From NCBI GenBank assembly GCA_003448685.1, contig DLXW01000258.1, positions 646 to 20,663 of the forward strand: DNA of 20,018 bases. The letters run 5' to 3'. The position numbers were made by a program, and so were the translations under genes. The notes beneath the pieces are model-generated. The model was not told the origin of the DNA, did not search any database, and saw only the letters and a program-made list of their open reading frames with translations. Source of the DNA: Cyanothece sp. UBA12306 (lineage in GTDB: Bacteria > Cyanobacteriota > Cyanobacteriia > Cyanobacteriales > Microcystaceae). Shown here piece after piece: positions 1 through 5,898 of the stretch. Each line of letters opens with the position of its first letter. Position 1 is the first letter of the stretch.

Positions 1-1
1 G

Positions 2-1054
2 GAGGGTATTCTCAAAGATATTCGTCAGAAACACCCCGAATTAGACGGTTTACCCATTATCTTTGTTTCTACTCCTGATTATAAAGGTTCTCTGCAAGAT
101 GGCTATGCGGCTGCGGTAGAACAAATTGTCGCTACTGATTATCATGCTATTCTGTGTGAAAATGCTCGGAGTTCTGTAGTTTATCCCCAACCTCAGGTAA
201 CTATTTTGACGGGTTCTTTCTTATCTCCTGGGGATACGGAGGAAATTAAGGCTATTGTCGAGGCTTTCGGCTTAACTCCCTTAGTTGTTCCCGATTTATC
301 GAGATCTCTTGATGGTCATTTAGAGGATGGTTACCAGTCGGTGACGGGAGGAGGAACCACCTTATCCCAGTTACGGTCCTTACCCCATTCTTGTTATACC
401 TTAGCCATTGGGGAGAGTATGCGCGGAGCAGCAAAAATCCTACAGGAGCGTTTTGGGACAAAATACGAGGTTTTCCCCCGTTTAGCTGGTTTAGAAGCAG
501 TAGATACCTTTTTATGGCGTTTATCCCAAATTGTAACTTCCCGTTGCGATCATCATTTCCCTCTTATTCCCAATGTTCCAGCTTTGTTTCAACGTCAACG
601 TAGTCAGTTACAAGATACTATTCTTGATACCCATTTCTATTTTGGTGGTAAAAAAATTGCCCTGGCCTTAGAACCAGATTTACTATATCAAACGGCTTGG
701 TTATTGACAGAAATGGGCGCAAAAATTCAAGCAGCTGTTACTACAACTAAATCTCCTTTATTAGAAGATTTACCGATAGATACAGTGACGATTGGTGACT
801 TAGAAGATTTAGAAGATTTAGCCACAGATTCAGATTTAGTTATCACTAATTCCCATGGAACAGCTATGGCAAAACGTTTGAACGCCCCCTTATACGGTAT
901 GGGCTATCCTGTTTTTGATAAGTTAGGGAATGGTCAACGTTGTTTAGTAGGATATCGTGGAACCATGCAATTTTTGTTTGATATTGGCAACATATTGATG
1001 GCTGAAGAAGCGAACCAAAATCATCAATTATCTGTTGGGGTTCATGCCTTCTAA
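2..1054 (+). CDS. nifN: NifN, nitrogenase FeMo-cofactor scaffold subunit (3' part)
   Basis: The reading frame is open from base 2, so the gene begins before the window; about 350 C-terminal residues of a protein usually near 440 are present. NifN pairs with NifE in the cytoplasmic scaffold on which the NifB cluster matures into FeMo-cofactor before transfer to NifDK. The visible segment STPDYKGSLQDGY matches the conserved NifE/NifN block, and GFLSPGD-like (here GSFLSPGDTEEIK) plus PLVVPDLSRSLDGHL follow in the order expected for NifN. A TTG at 206 could be mistaken for a start, but the upstream codons are clearly NifN sequence. NifN rather than NifE is chosen because nifX follows. A hairpin lies just after the stop. 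Confidence 0.93.
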   Translation, partial: EGILKDIRQKHPELDGLPIIFVSTPDYKGSLQDGYAAAVEQIVATDYHAILCENARSSVVYPQPQVTILTGSFLSPGDTEEIKAIVEAFGLTPLVVPDLSRSLDGHLEDGYQSVTGGGTTLSQLRSLPHSCYTLAIGESMRGAAKILQERFGTKYEVFPRLAGLEAVDTFLWRLSQIVTSRCDHHFPLIPNVPALFQRQRSQLQDTILDTHFYFGGKKIALALEPDLLYQTAWLLTEMGAKIQAAVTTTKSPLLEDLPIDTVTIGDLEDLEDLATDSDLVITNSHGTAMAKRLNAPLYGMGYPVFDKLGNGQRCLVGYRGTMQFLFDIGNILMAEEANQNHQLSVGVHAF

Positions 1055-1060
1055 AAGATA

Positions 1061-1088
1061 GTCGAGGTCAACAGTTTTTGACTTCGAC
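1061..1088 (+). other. Stem-loop just downstream of nifN
   Basis: GTCGAGGTCAA (1061-1071) pairs with TTGACTTCGAC (1078-1088), giving an 11-bp stem with one G-U wobble and a 6-nt loop, six bases after the nifN stop. No U-run follows, so a simple intrinsic terminator is unlikely. A processing or 3'-end-stabilising hairpin between nifN and nifX is the better inference. The rest of the 1055-1292 gap shows no gene and no clear GTA-N8-TAC site. Confidence 0.5.
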
Positions 1089-1292
1089 ATTAACTAGGAA
1101 TTTCGAGCAATCGCTTCACCAACTAATGATCTAATAATGAGTTCGGAGTCGACTAAAAGCTTAATTAAGTTGTTGTCTGAAAAGACTATTTTCTGATTAA
1201 TAATTATTCTACACCGAATTCTTAATTCCTAACCAGGCAATCCCCTTCAACAAGTTTCCCCTATTTTCATTTATTCTACGAGGAGAATTACC

Positions 1293-1715
1293 ATGAAAAT
1301 TGCTTTTACCACCAGTGATAATGTTCATATTAATGCTCATTTTGGCTGGGCAAAACAAATCGATGTCTATGATATTTCCCCTGAAGGTTATAGCTTTGAC
1401 AAAACCCTAGAATTTTCTGGGGATTTAAAAGCCGATGGCAATGAAGATAAATTAGTACCTAAAATTGAAGCCCTCGAAGGGTGTACAATTATCTATGTTG
1501 CGGCCATTGGCGGAAGTGCCGCTGCGCGTTTAATTCGTAAGAATGTTACCCCCATCAAAGCCCGCAGCGAATCGGACAAAATAGAGGATCTTTTAGCCGA
1601 ATTAGTGAAGACTTTAAAAGGTAATCCTCCCCCTTGGTTACGCAAAGTTCTTCAACAAGAATCCAAGTCTTTTGACTTTGAAGAAGAAGAGGAAGAACTT
1701 TTAGTTAATAGTTAG
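1293..1715 (+). CDS. nifX: NifX, FeMo-cofactor precursor carrier
   Basis: This 140-residue protein belongs to the NifX/NafY/NifB-C-terminal family, which binds NifB-co or the VK-cluster and passes it along the NifEN assembly line. The N-terminus MKIAFTTSDNVHINAHFGWA is characteristic, with HFG the conserved cofactor-binding-type motif, followed by a GCTIIYVAAIGGSAAARLI block. The start is fixed by AGGAG at 1281-1285, seven bases before the ATG. The tail is very acidic (FDFEEEEEELL). The last residues, LVNS, and the stop are encoded by the first units of a heptamer repeat that fills the gap to the next gene, so the repeat has probably set the C-terminus. It sits between nifN and the DUF269 gene, the usual cyanobacterial order. 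Confidence 0.93.
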   Translation: MKIAFTTSDNVHINAHFGWAKQIDVYDISPEGYSFDKTLEFSGDLKADGNEDKLVPKIEALEGCTIIYVAAIGGSAAARLIRKNVTPIKARSESDKIEDLLAELVKTLKGNPPPWLRKVLQQESKSFDFEEEEEELLVNS

Positions 1716-1791
1716 TAATGAATAGTTAATAGTTTAACTATCAACTATCCAATCTCAACTATCCAATCTCAACTATTCACTCTCAACTACC
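1701..1791 (+). repeat. STRR heptamer/14-mer tandem repeat between nifX and the DUF269 gene
   Basis: TAGTTAA-type heptamers (1702-1735) are followed by the opposite-strand version and then by a 14-base unit, TCAACTATCCAATC. That unit occurs exactly at 1741-1754 and 1755-1768, with two changes at 1769-1782, and partially up to the next ATG. ATAGTTAATAGTT and AACTATCAACTAT can fold into a 13-bp hairpin with one mismatch. The array begins inside nifX and ends at the DUF269 start codon, replacing the normal leader. It matches the class of short tandemly repeated repetitive sequences known from cyanobacteria. Confidence 0.8.
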
Positions 1792-2271
1792 ATGACTACT
1801 ACTGCTACTACTGAAACTTCAGCCAAAGCCCAATTAGTCGCCGAAAATGCCTTCTTACAAGAAGTAGTTAGACAAATTCGTGCCTACGATAGCTATGGCT
1901 TTTATCGCAGTTGGACCGATGAATTAGTTCTGTCTCCTTTTGTAGTTCCTAAGAAGAAAAAACGCGAAATTTCTTTAGAAGGAGATATCGACCCCGCCAC
2001 CAAATTACGAATCCTTTGCTTTTATCGAGCAATTGCCAGTTTAATCGAAAATGAAACCGGACAATTATGTCAAGTAATTGTTGATTTAAACCATGAAGGG
2101 TTTGGCTGGGCTTTGGTTTGGAGTGGTCGATTAATGTCTGTTTCTCGTACCATCAGAGATGCCCATCGTTTCGGGTTTGAATCACTAGAAAAATTAGCGG
2201 AACAAGGCGAAAAATTAACTAAAGCAGGTATTGAATTAGTTGAGCGTTTTCCTGAAGTTGCTCGAATTTAA
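1792..2271 (+). CDS. NifX-associated nitrogen fixation protein (DUF269)
   Basis: This 159-residue cytoplasmic protein is recognisable as the DUF269/NifX-associated family that almost always follows nifX. Its role is not firmly established; linkage suggests a part in cofactor assembly or trafficking. Family-like blocks are FLQEVVRQIRAYDSYGFYR near residue 25, the basic PKKKKREI stretch near 55, ATKLRILCFYRAIASLIE near 68, and GWALVWSGRLMSVSRTIRDA near 105. There are no membrane segments. The region before the ATG consists of pyrimidine-rich 14-base repeats and contains no Shine-Dalgarno sequence, unlike nifX, nifW, fdxH or fdxB. Translation may therefore be weak or use another mode of initiation. 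Confidence 0.9.
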   Translation: MTTTATTETSAKAQLVAENAFLQEVVRQIRAYDSYGFYRSWTDELVLSPFVVPKKKKREISLEGDIDPATKLRILCFYRAIASLIENETGQLCQVIVDLNHEGFGWALVWSGRLMSVSRTIRDAHRFGFESLEKLAEQGEKLTKAGIELVERFPEVARI

Positions 2272-2278
2272 TTCCTGT

Positions 2279-2303
2279 TGAACAATTTAATTAAAATTGT
2301 TCA
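2279..2303 (+). other. Stem-loop between the DUF269 and DUF683 genes
   Basis: TGAACAATTT (2279-2288) and AAATTGTTCA (2294-2303) form a perfect 10-bp stem with an AATTA loop, eight bases after the DUF269 stop. It is A/T-rich and lacks a downstream T tract. It may be a processing or attenuation point separating nifX-DUF269 from DUF683-nifW-hesA. The function is inferred. Confidence 0.5.
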
Positions 2304-2338
2304 TTACTAACTGTTTTGTAAGGTAAAGTTGAGTCAGA

Positions 2339-2569
2339 ATGGTAGAAGCAACAACCACTAAACCAACAGCAGAAGAAATAGCAGATCTCAAAAAATCCAT
2401 CAAACGACTCAATTCAAAAGCGGGTCAAATGAAAATGGATTTACACGATCTAGCTGAAGGATTGCCGACTGATTACGAAAATTTGCTAGAAACCGCTCAA
2501 AAAACTTACGATATTTTCAGTAAGTTAGAGCAACTCAAAAAACAGCTAAAAACTTGGGAGGAACTCTAA
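2339..2569 (+). CDS. DUF683 small helical nif-cluster protein
   Basis: This 76-residue, highly charged protein is of the DUF683 type, the family of the structurally studied Cyanothece protein CCE_0567, which forms a helical bundle. The sequence is almost all helix-forming: EEIADLKKSIKRLNSKAGQMKMDLHDLAEGLP, then a break at Pro, then a second helix ending in QLKKQLKTWEEL. This is compatible with an antiparallel helical hairpin that dimerises. The biochemical role in nitrogen fixation is unproven; constant linkage to nifX, DUF269 and nifW suggests an assembly or stabilising accessory. Its last codons contain GGGAGG (2556-2561), which acts as the nifW ribosome binding site, so the two are translationally linked with a one-base gap. 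Confidence 0.88.
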   Translation: MVEATTTKPTAEEIADLKKSIKRLNSKAGQMKMDLHDLAEGLPTDYENLLETAQKTYDIFSKLEQLKKQLKTWEEL

Positions 2570-2570
2570 A

Positions 2571-2906
2571 ATGACCGTCGCTGACAAAACCCTAGCGGAG
2601 TTTACTAAACTCAAAGATGCAGAAGACTTTTTGACGTTTTTTGCTATCGAGTATGATGCCACTTTTGTCAATGTTAATCGTCTTCATATCTTAAAACAAT
2701 TTTCCCTACTAATAGAAGAAGTTGACAAAGCTTTTCCTGATGTCAGCGAAACAGAAAAGTTAGAGAAATATCGCTTAGCGTTAGAAGAAGCTTATCAAGT
2801 TTTCAAGACTTCTAGCCCTCTAGAAACTAAACTGTTTAAAGTCTTCCAAGATGCCCCTAAAAATGTGGTCTTACTAGATGACTTAGCCAAAGAAGCTGGA
2901 GAGTAA
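2571..2906 (+). CDS. nifW: NifW, nitrogenase-protective/maturation protein
   Basis: This 111-residue protein matches NifW, which interacts with the MoFe protein during maturation and is linked to oxygen protection. The diagnostic segment is FTKLKDAEDFLTFFAIEYD followed by VNVNRLHILKQFSLL, the conserved N-terminal NifW signature (residues about 10-48). The C-terminal half is helical and acidic, with FKVFQDAPKNVVLLDDLA near the end. The ATG is preceded by GGGAGG with 9-base spacing, and the gene starts one base after the DUF683 stop. hesA starts eight bases downstream, so DUF683-nifW-hesA look co-transcribed and coupled. Confidence 0.92.
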   Translation: MTVADKTLAEFTKLKDAEDFLTFFAIEYDATFVNVNRLHILKQFSLLIEEVDKAFPDVSETEKLEKYRLALEEAYQVFKTSSPLETKLFKVFQDAPKNVVLLDDLAKEAGE

Positions 2907-2914
2907 AACAGATC

Positions 2915-3715
2915 ATGGAACTGACCCCCATTGAATTAGAACGCTACTCTCGTCAAATGCAGCTTCCTGGGTTTGGTGAGACAGGACAAAAACAACTCAA
3001 AGCTTCTACTGCCTTAGTTACAGGAGTAGGAGGACTCGGAGGAACCGTCGCCCTTTACCTTGCCGTTGCTGGCATTGGCAAGTTAATTTTAGTTCGCGGG
3101 GGTGAGTTACGTCGCGATGATCTCAATCGTCAGATTCTGATGACCGATGATTGGGTGGGAAAACCTCGGGTCTTTAAAGCGAAGGAAACCCTCTCAAAAA
3201 TCAATCCTGATGTGGAAATCGAAGCAGTTTATGAATTCGTGACCCCTGACAATGTAGATGAGTTGGTACAACAGGCCGATATTGCCCTCGACTGTGCCTT
3301 CGACTTCAAGGAACGAGACTTACTCAACACCGCTTGTGTGCGTTGGGGTCGTCCGATGGTTGAAGCAGCAATGAGTGGCATGGATGCGTATCTAACCACC
3401 ATTATTCCAGGTGAGACTCCCTGCTTATCCTGCATTTTCCCCGAAAAACCCACCTGGGATCGCTGGGGATTTGGGGTTCTAGGGGCGGTTTCAGGTACTC
3501 TGGCTTGTTTAGGTGCCCTCGAAGCTATTAAACTCTTGACGGGACTGGGAACACCCTTAACGGGGGAATTATTGACTATGAATCTTGAGAATGCGACCTT
3601 TGCCAAACGTCGTCCTTATCATGATCCTAATTGTCAAGTTTGCGGAAATTTCAAGCAACAAAGTTTAGCCGCACAGATCACCCAAAATCAGGTTTCCCAA
3701 AAAGTTTATGCGTAA
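2915..3715 (+). CDS. hesA: HesA, E1-like (MoeB/ThiF family) protein of nif clusters
   Basis: This 266-residue cytoplasmic protein has the ThiF/MoeB/HesA fold. The nucleotide-binding glycine motif GVGGLG lies at residues 37-42, NRQ at 71-73, and zinc-type CxxC pairs at C170/C173 and C240/C243. The length is normal. Compared with the MoeB pattern as I recall it, the aspartates of the LLDFD segment are replaced by VRGGE (60-64), and LDCTDN becomes LDCAFD (125-130). The usual adenylation aspartates therefore appear substituted, and the reaction may differ from acyl-adenylation of a ubiquitin-like tail. HesA has been implicated in molybdenum or Fe-S cofactor supply to nitrogenase, but its chemistry is unsettled. 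It follows nifW by eight bases and precedes the HesB-type carrier gene. Confidence 0.93.
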   Translation: MELTPIELERYSRQMQLPGFGETGQKQLKASTALVTGVGGLGGTVALYLAVAGIGKLILVRGGELRRDDLNRQILMTDDWVGKPRVFKAKETLSKINPDVEIEAVYEFVTPDNVDELVQQADIALDCAFDFKERDLLNTACVRWGRPMVEAAMSGMDAYLTTIIPGETPCLSCIFPEKPTWDRWGFGVLGAVSGTLACLGALEAIKLLTGLGTPLTGELLTMNLENATFAKRRPYHDPNCQVCGNFKQQSLAAQITQNQVSQKVYA

Positions 3716-3736
3716 TTAGTCAATAGTGCATAGTTA

Positions 3737-3771
3737 TTAACTATTAACTATTAACTATCAACTATCAACTA
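3737..3771 (+). repeat. STRR heptamer array between hesA and hesB
   Basis: There are five contiguous heptamers: TTAACTA three times, then TCAACTA twice. Related degenerate units precede them from about 3716. The array fills most of the hesA-hesB gap and stops just before the hesB ribosome binding site (GAGGTG, 3776-3781). It is the same family as the arrays at 1701-1791 and, on the opposite strand, 7791-7824. Confidence 0.85.
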
Positions 3772-3785
3772 AATCGAGGTGTATC

Positions 3786-4145
3786 ATGACAGTAAGTCTT
3801 ACAGAAAAAGCCGCCTTTAGATTACGTAGCTTCATTAGAGGCGAAGGTTCAAAAGTTACTGGTATACGAGTTGGGGTTAAAGGTGGTGGCTGTAATGGCT
3901 ACGAATATACTCTTAACCTGGTTAAACAACCTGATACCGAAGATTTGTTTTTTGAACAAGAAAATATTCCTATCTACGTTGATGCTAACAGTGTACCATT
4001 ATTAAATGGAGTGGTCATTGATTTTGTCGAAAGTTTGACCCAAAGCGGATTTACTTTTACTAATCCCAATGCTGATAATACCTGTGGCTGTGGCAAATCT
4101 TTTTCAGCCGGAGATTGTGGAAGTAGTGCCACACCTTGTAGTTAG
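3786..4145 (+). CDS. hesB: HesB/IscA-type A-type iron-sulfur carrier of the nif cluster
   Basis: This 119-residue protein belongs to the HesB/IscA/NifIscA family, which accepts Fe-S clusters from the NifU/NifS machinery and delivers them to apo-proteins. The three ligand cysteines are in place: C36 in GGGCNGYEY, and C100 and C102 in the terminal CGCGKSF motif. Two extra cysteines lie in the tail (C111, C118), in a Gly/Ser-rich extension beyond the normal CGCG end. The start is supported by GAGGTG at 3776-3781. It lies between hesA and fdxH, the usual hesAB-fdxH order in diazotrophic cyanobacteria, so it most likely serves nitrogenase or FdxH maturation. The alternative name iscA or nifIscA is equally defensible. 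Confidence 0.92.
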   Translation: MTVSLTEKAAFRLRSFIRGEGSKVTGIRVGVKGGGCNGYEYTLNLVKQPDTEDLFFEQENIPIYVDANSVPLLNGVVIDFVESLTQSGFTFTNPNADNTCGCGKSFSAGDCGSSATPCS

Positions 4146-4208
4146 GAAATTTTCTAAATTAACTTTTAGTTTTTTTAGTTTTGCAGTTCTAAATGGAGGA
4201 GAACACAA

Positions 4209-4580
4209 ATGACTACTTATAAAGTTCGTCTGATGAAAACTGTCAAAAGAAAAAATAAAGAGACAGGAAAGAAAGAAGAGTTCACAGAAATGGATCTTAC
4301 CTTAGATGTTCCCGAGGATCAGTATATCCTTGAGGCCTTTGAAGATGCCATTAACGACGACGAACTCGAATATCCTGAGGATATCGAGGAGTTACCCTCT
4401 TCTTGTCGGGCTGGATCTTGTTCTAGCTGCTTGGGTAGAATGGTAGAAGGAGAAGTTGATCAAGAAGATCAATCGTTTTTGGATGATGAACAATTGGAGA
4501 AAGGATGGGTCCTTCTTTGCGTAGCTTATCCCCGTTCTGATTGCACGATTAAAACCCACCAAGAAGCTAATCTTGTCTAA
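4209..4580 (+). CDS. fdxH: FdxH-type [2Fe-2S] ferredoxin, electron donor to nitrogenase
   Basis: This plant-type [2Fe-2S] ferredoxin has ligands C66, C71, C74 (CRAGSCSSC) and C104 ([11 protein letters not shown]). [19 protein letters not shown] and the C-terminal TIKTHQEA segment are typical of FdxH, the nif-cluster ferredoxin that reduces NifH. At 123 residues it is longer than the roughly 99 residues of heterocyst FdxH. The extra sequence is N-terminal to the cluster loop: a lysine-rich insert ([12 protein letters not shown], residues 13-24) and an acidic stretch ([14 protein letters not shown], 48-61). GGAGGAG at 4195-4201 is a strong ribosome binding site. A hairpin terminator follows. 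Confidence 0.92.
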   Translation: MTTYKVRLMKTVKRKNKETGKKEEFTEMDLTLDVPEDQYILEAFEDAINDDELEYPEDIEELPSSCRAGSCSSCLGRMVEGEVDQEDQSFLDDEQLEKGWVLLCVAYPRSDCTIKTHQEANLV

Positions 4581-4609
4581 TTTGTCAAACCCCAATCAAG
4601 CAAACGTAG

Positions 4610-4638
4610 GGTGGGCAATGCCCACCAATTAATTTTTA
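4610..4638 (+). terminator. Rho-independent-type terminator after fdxH
   Basis: GGTGGGC (4610-4616) pairs with GCCCACC (4620-4626) around an AAT loop, followed by a T-rich run (AATTAATTTTTATTTT). It lies 30 bases after the fdxH stop and separates the nif accessory genes from the feo unit. The GTAGGGTGGGCAATGCCCACC-type core also recurs across cyanobacterial genomes, so it may have been recruited from a dispersed repeat. Confidence 0.7.
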
Positions 4639-4706
4639 TTTTAAAGAGTGATATATGATGCGTAATATTTTGAATAGTTCTGGACTTAATTTAAACGAGG
4701 TAATGT

Positions 4707-5051
4707 ATGCAGTTAAAGTGGAAAGAATTTGTCTTCAAAACAACATTTTGGTTGGTAGGAGAGATCATCCTCAATATATTGGGTCTGGATAATGTAGCTG
4801 ACTATAGTGATTTTCTTTTTGGTCAGGAATTGGAACTGCTGAAGAAAAATAATCGTACGGTCAAACTGTCCTCGCTTAAGCCTAAATTTTGTGCCAAAAT
4901 CAGTGATAATTGTCCAGTCAATGAATTTGCTTTGCAATTTTCTGAATCTCCCTTAGAAGATTGTATTACTCAGCCAACTGTCTTTGATAAAAAATGTAGT
5001 AAAATCAAGCATTCTTGTATTAAAGCTTCGCTGTTTTCTGATTTATCTTGA
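4707..5051 (+). CDS. Small protein of unknown function with two CX6C pairs
   Basis: This 114-residue protein is not one I can assign to a named family. Residues 10-27 (FKTTFWLVGEIILNILGL) form a hydrophobic or amphipathic helix that could touch the membrane, followed by an acidic DNVADYSDF segment. The rest is soluble and cysteine-rich: C62 and C69 (FCAKISDNC), C86, then C97 and C104 (KCSKIKHSC). The two CX6C pairs suggest metal or Fe-S binding or disulfides. GAGG at 4697-4700 gives good spacing to the ATG at 4707; an ATG at 4703 and a 47-codon overlapping frame from 4655 are less convincing. Its position between fdxH and the feo genes hints at iron handling for nitrogenase. Confidence 0.7.
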   Translation: MQLKWKEFVFKTTFWLVGEIILNILGLDNVADYSDFLFGQELELLKKNNRTVKLSSLKPKFCAKISDNCPVNEFALQFSESPLEDCITQPTVFDKKCSKIKHSCIKASLFSDLS

Positions 5052-5193
5052 CTATATAAATTAGAAACATTACCTTTAAATTAAGTCATTGAGTTAAAAT
5101 TAACTAATGATCTTCTCAGATTATTTAGTTGGATTTTAGCTTATTTTTTTTGAATAAATAATAAATAAAAAAATACCATTTTATTGAAATTGT

Positions 5194-5235
5194 GTATCTT
5201 AATTTACGGTTTATAATAAGAAAATTTTTTAGACT
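5194..5235 (+). promoter_or_regulatory. NtcA-activated-type promoter upstream of feoB
   Basis: GTA-TCTTAATT-TAC (5194-5207) is an exact GTA-N8-TAC NtcA site. After 22 bases it is followed by TAGACT (5230-5235), which fits the TAN3T -10 box used by NtcA-dependent promoters. A start near 5242 would put the site centre at about -41.5, the class II activator position. A TATAAT at 5212-5217 is an alternative -10 element. The match is seen; activation by nitrogen deprivation is inferred. The surrounding 5052-5262 gap is very A/T-rich and holds no gene. Confidence 0.6.
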
Positions 5236-5262
5236 ATAGAATAAGAGCAATGGGTGAAATCA

Positions 5263-5898
5263 ATGAGTTGTAATCAATGCCCAAATTCTTCAGGAAAAAA
5301 ACCAGATAACTTCAATAAAGTGATAGGTTTCTGGAAGGGTTTTCTGAATAAAAATAGCCCTCGTAAATCTTCACCGATTTCTAGTCAAGCTACTATTGCT
5401 TTAATCGGTTCTCCTAATGTAGGGAAAAGTCTCCTATTTAACTTATTAACTGGAAGTTATACAACAGTTTCTAATTATCCTGGGACGACAGTAGAAATCT
5501 CACGGGGTAAAACTGTAATTGGCGGACAAGTAGTTACGATCATTGATACTCCAGGAATGTATTCTTTAGTTCCCATGACTGAAGAGGAAGGGTTTGCGAG
5601 GGATTTTTTGTTAACTGAATCAATTGATTTAGTAATTCATGTAATTGATGCTAAACATCTGAGCCGAATGTTAGCTTTAACCTTTCAACTCATTGAAACT
5701 CAACTTCCCGTTTTATTGGCTGTTAATATGCTAGATGAAGCGGAAAATTTAGGAATTTGGGTCAACGAAAAACAATTAGAAGCTTCCCTCGGTATTCCCG
5801 TTGTTACTATGTCAGCAGCCCAAAAAAGGGGCATTCAAACTTTAACAGCCAAGGTAGCTAATTATGTCTATACTCCTGCGCTATCCTACAGCTATTGA
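5263..5898 (+). CDS. feoB: FeoB N-terminal half: G domain of ferrous iron transporter (split gene)
   Basis: This 211-residue ORF carries the cytoplasmic GTPase domain of FeoB: G1 GSPNVGKS (49-56), G2 around YPGTT (72-76), G3 DTPG (95-98), G4 NMLD (155-158) and G5 SAA (184-186). It ends right after the G domain, whereas normal FeoB continues into the membrane domain within one chain. The membrane part is encoded in the +1 frame from 5864, overlapping by 35 bases. Adding GC at the GCGC near 5878 would give the continuous reading TPARYPTAIEEG. The ATG at 5263 is preferred over the GTG at 5254. MSCNQCP places a CxxC pair at the very N-terminus. An NtcA-type promoter lies upstream. Confidence 0.85.
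   Translation: MSCNQCPNSSGKKPDNFNKVIGFWKGFLNKNSPRKSSPISSQATIALIGSPNVGKSLLFNLLTGSYTTVSNYPGTTVEISRGKTVIGGQVVTIIDTPGMYSLVPMTEEEGFARDFLLTESIDLVIHVIDAKHLSRMLALTFQLIETQLPVLLAVNMLDEAENLGIWVNEKQLEASLGIPVVTMSAAQKRGIQTLTAKVANYVYTPALSYSY

Noticed and set aside
206..1054. TTG at 206 as start of a complete 282-residue gene
   Set aside because: The frame is open upstream to base 2 and encodes conserved NifN sequence, so the gene is simply cut by the window edge.
3229..3606. Minus-strand 125-codon frame
   Set aside because: It lies entirely antisense to hesA, whose + strand product is a clear family member.
1701..3771. CRISPR array from the tandem repeats
   Set aside because: Units are 7 or 14 bases and contiguous with no unique spacers, the pattern of STRR elements.
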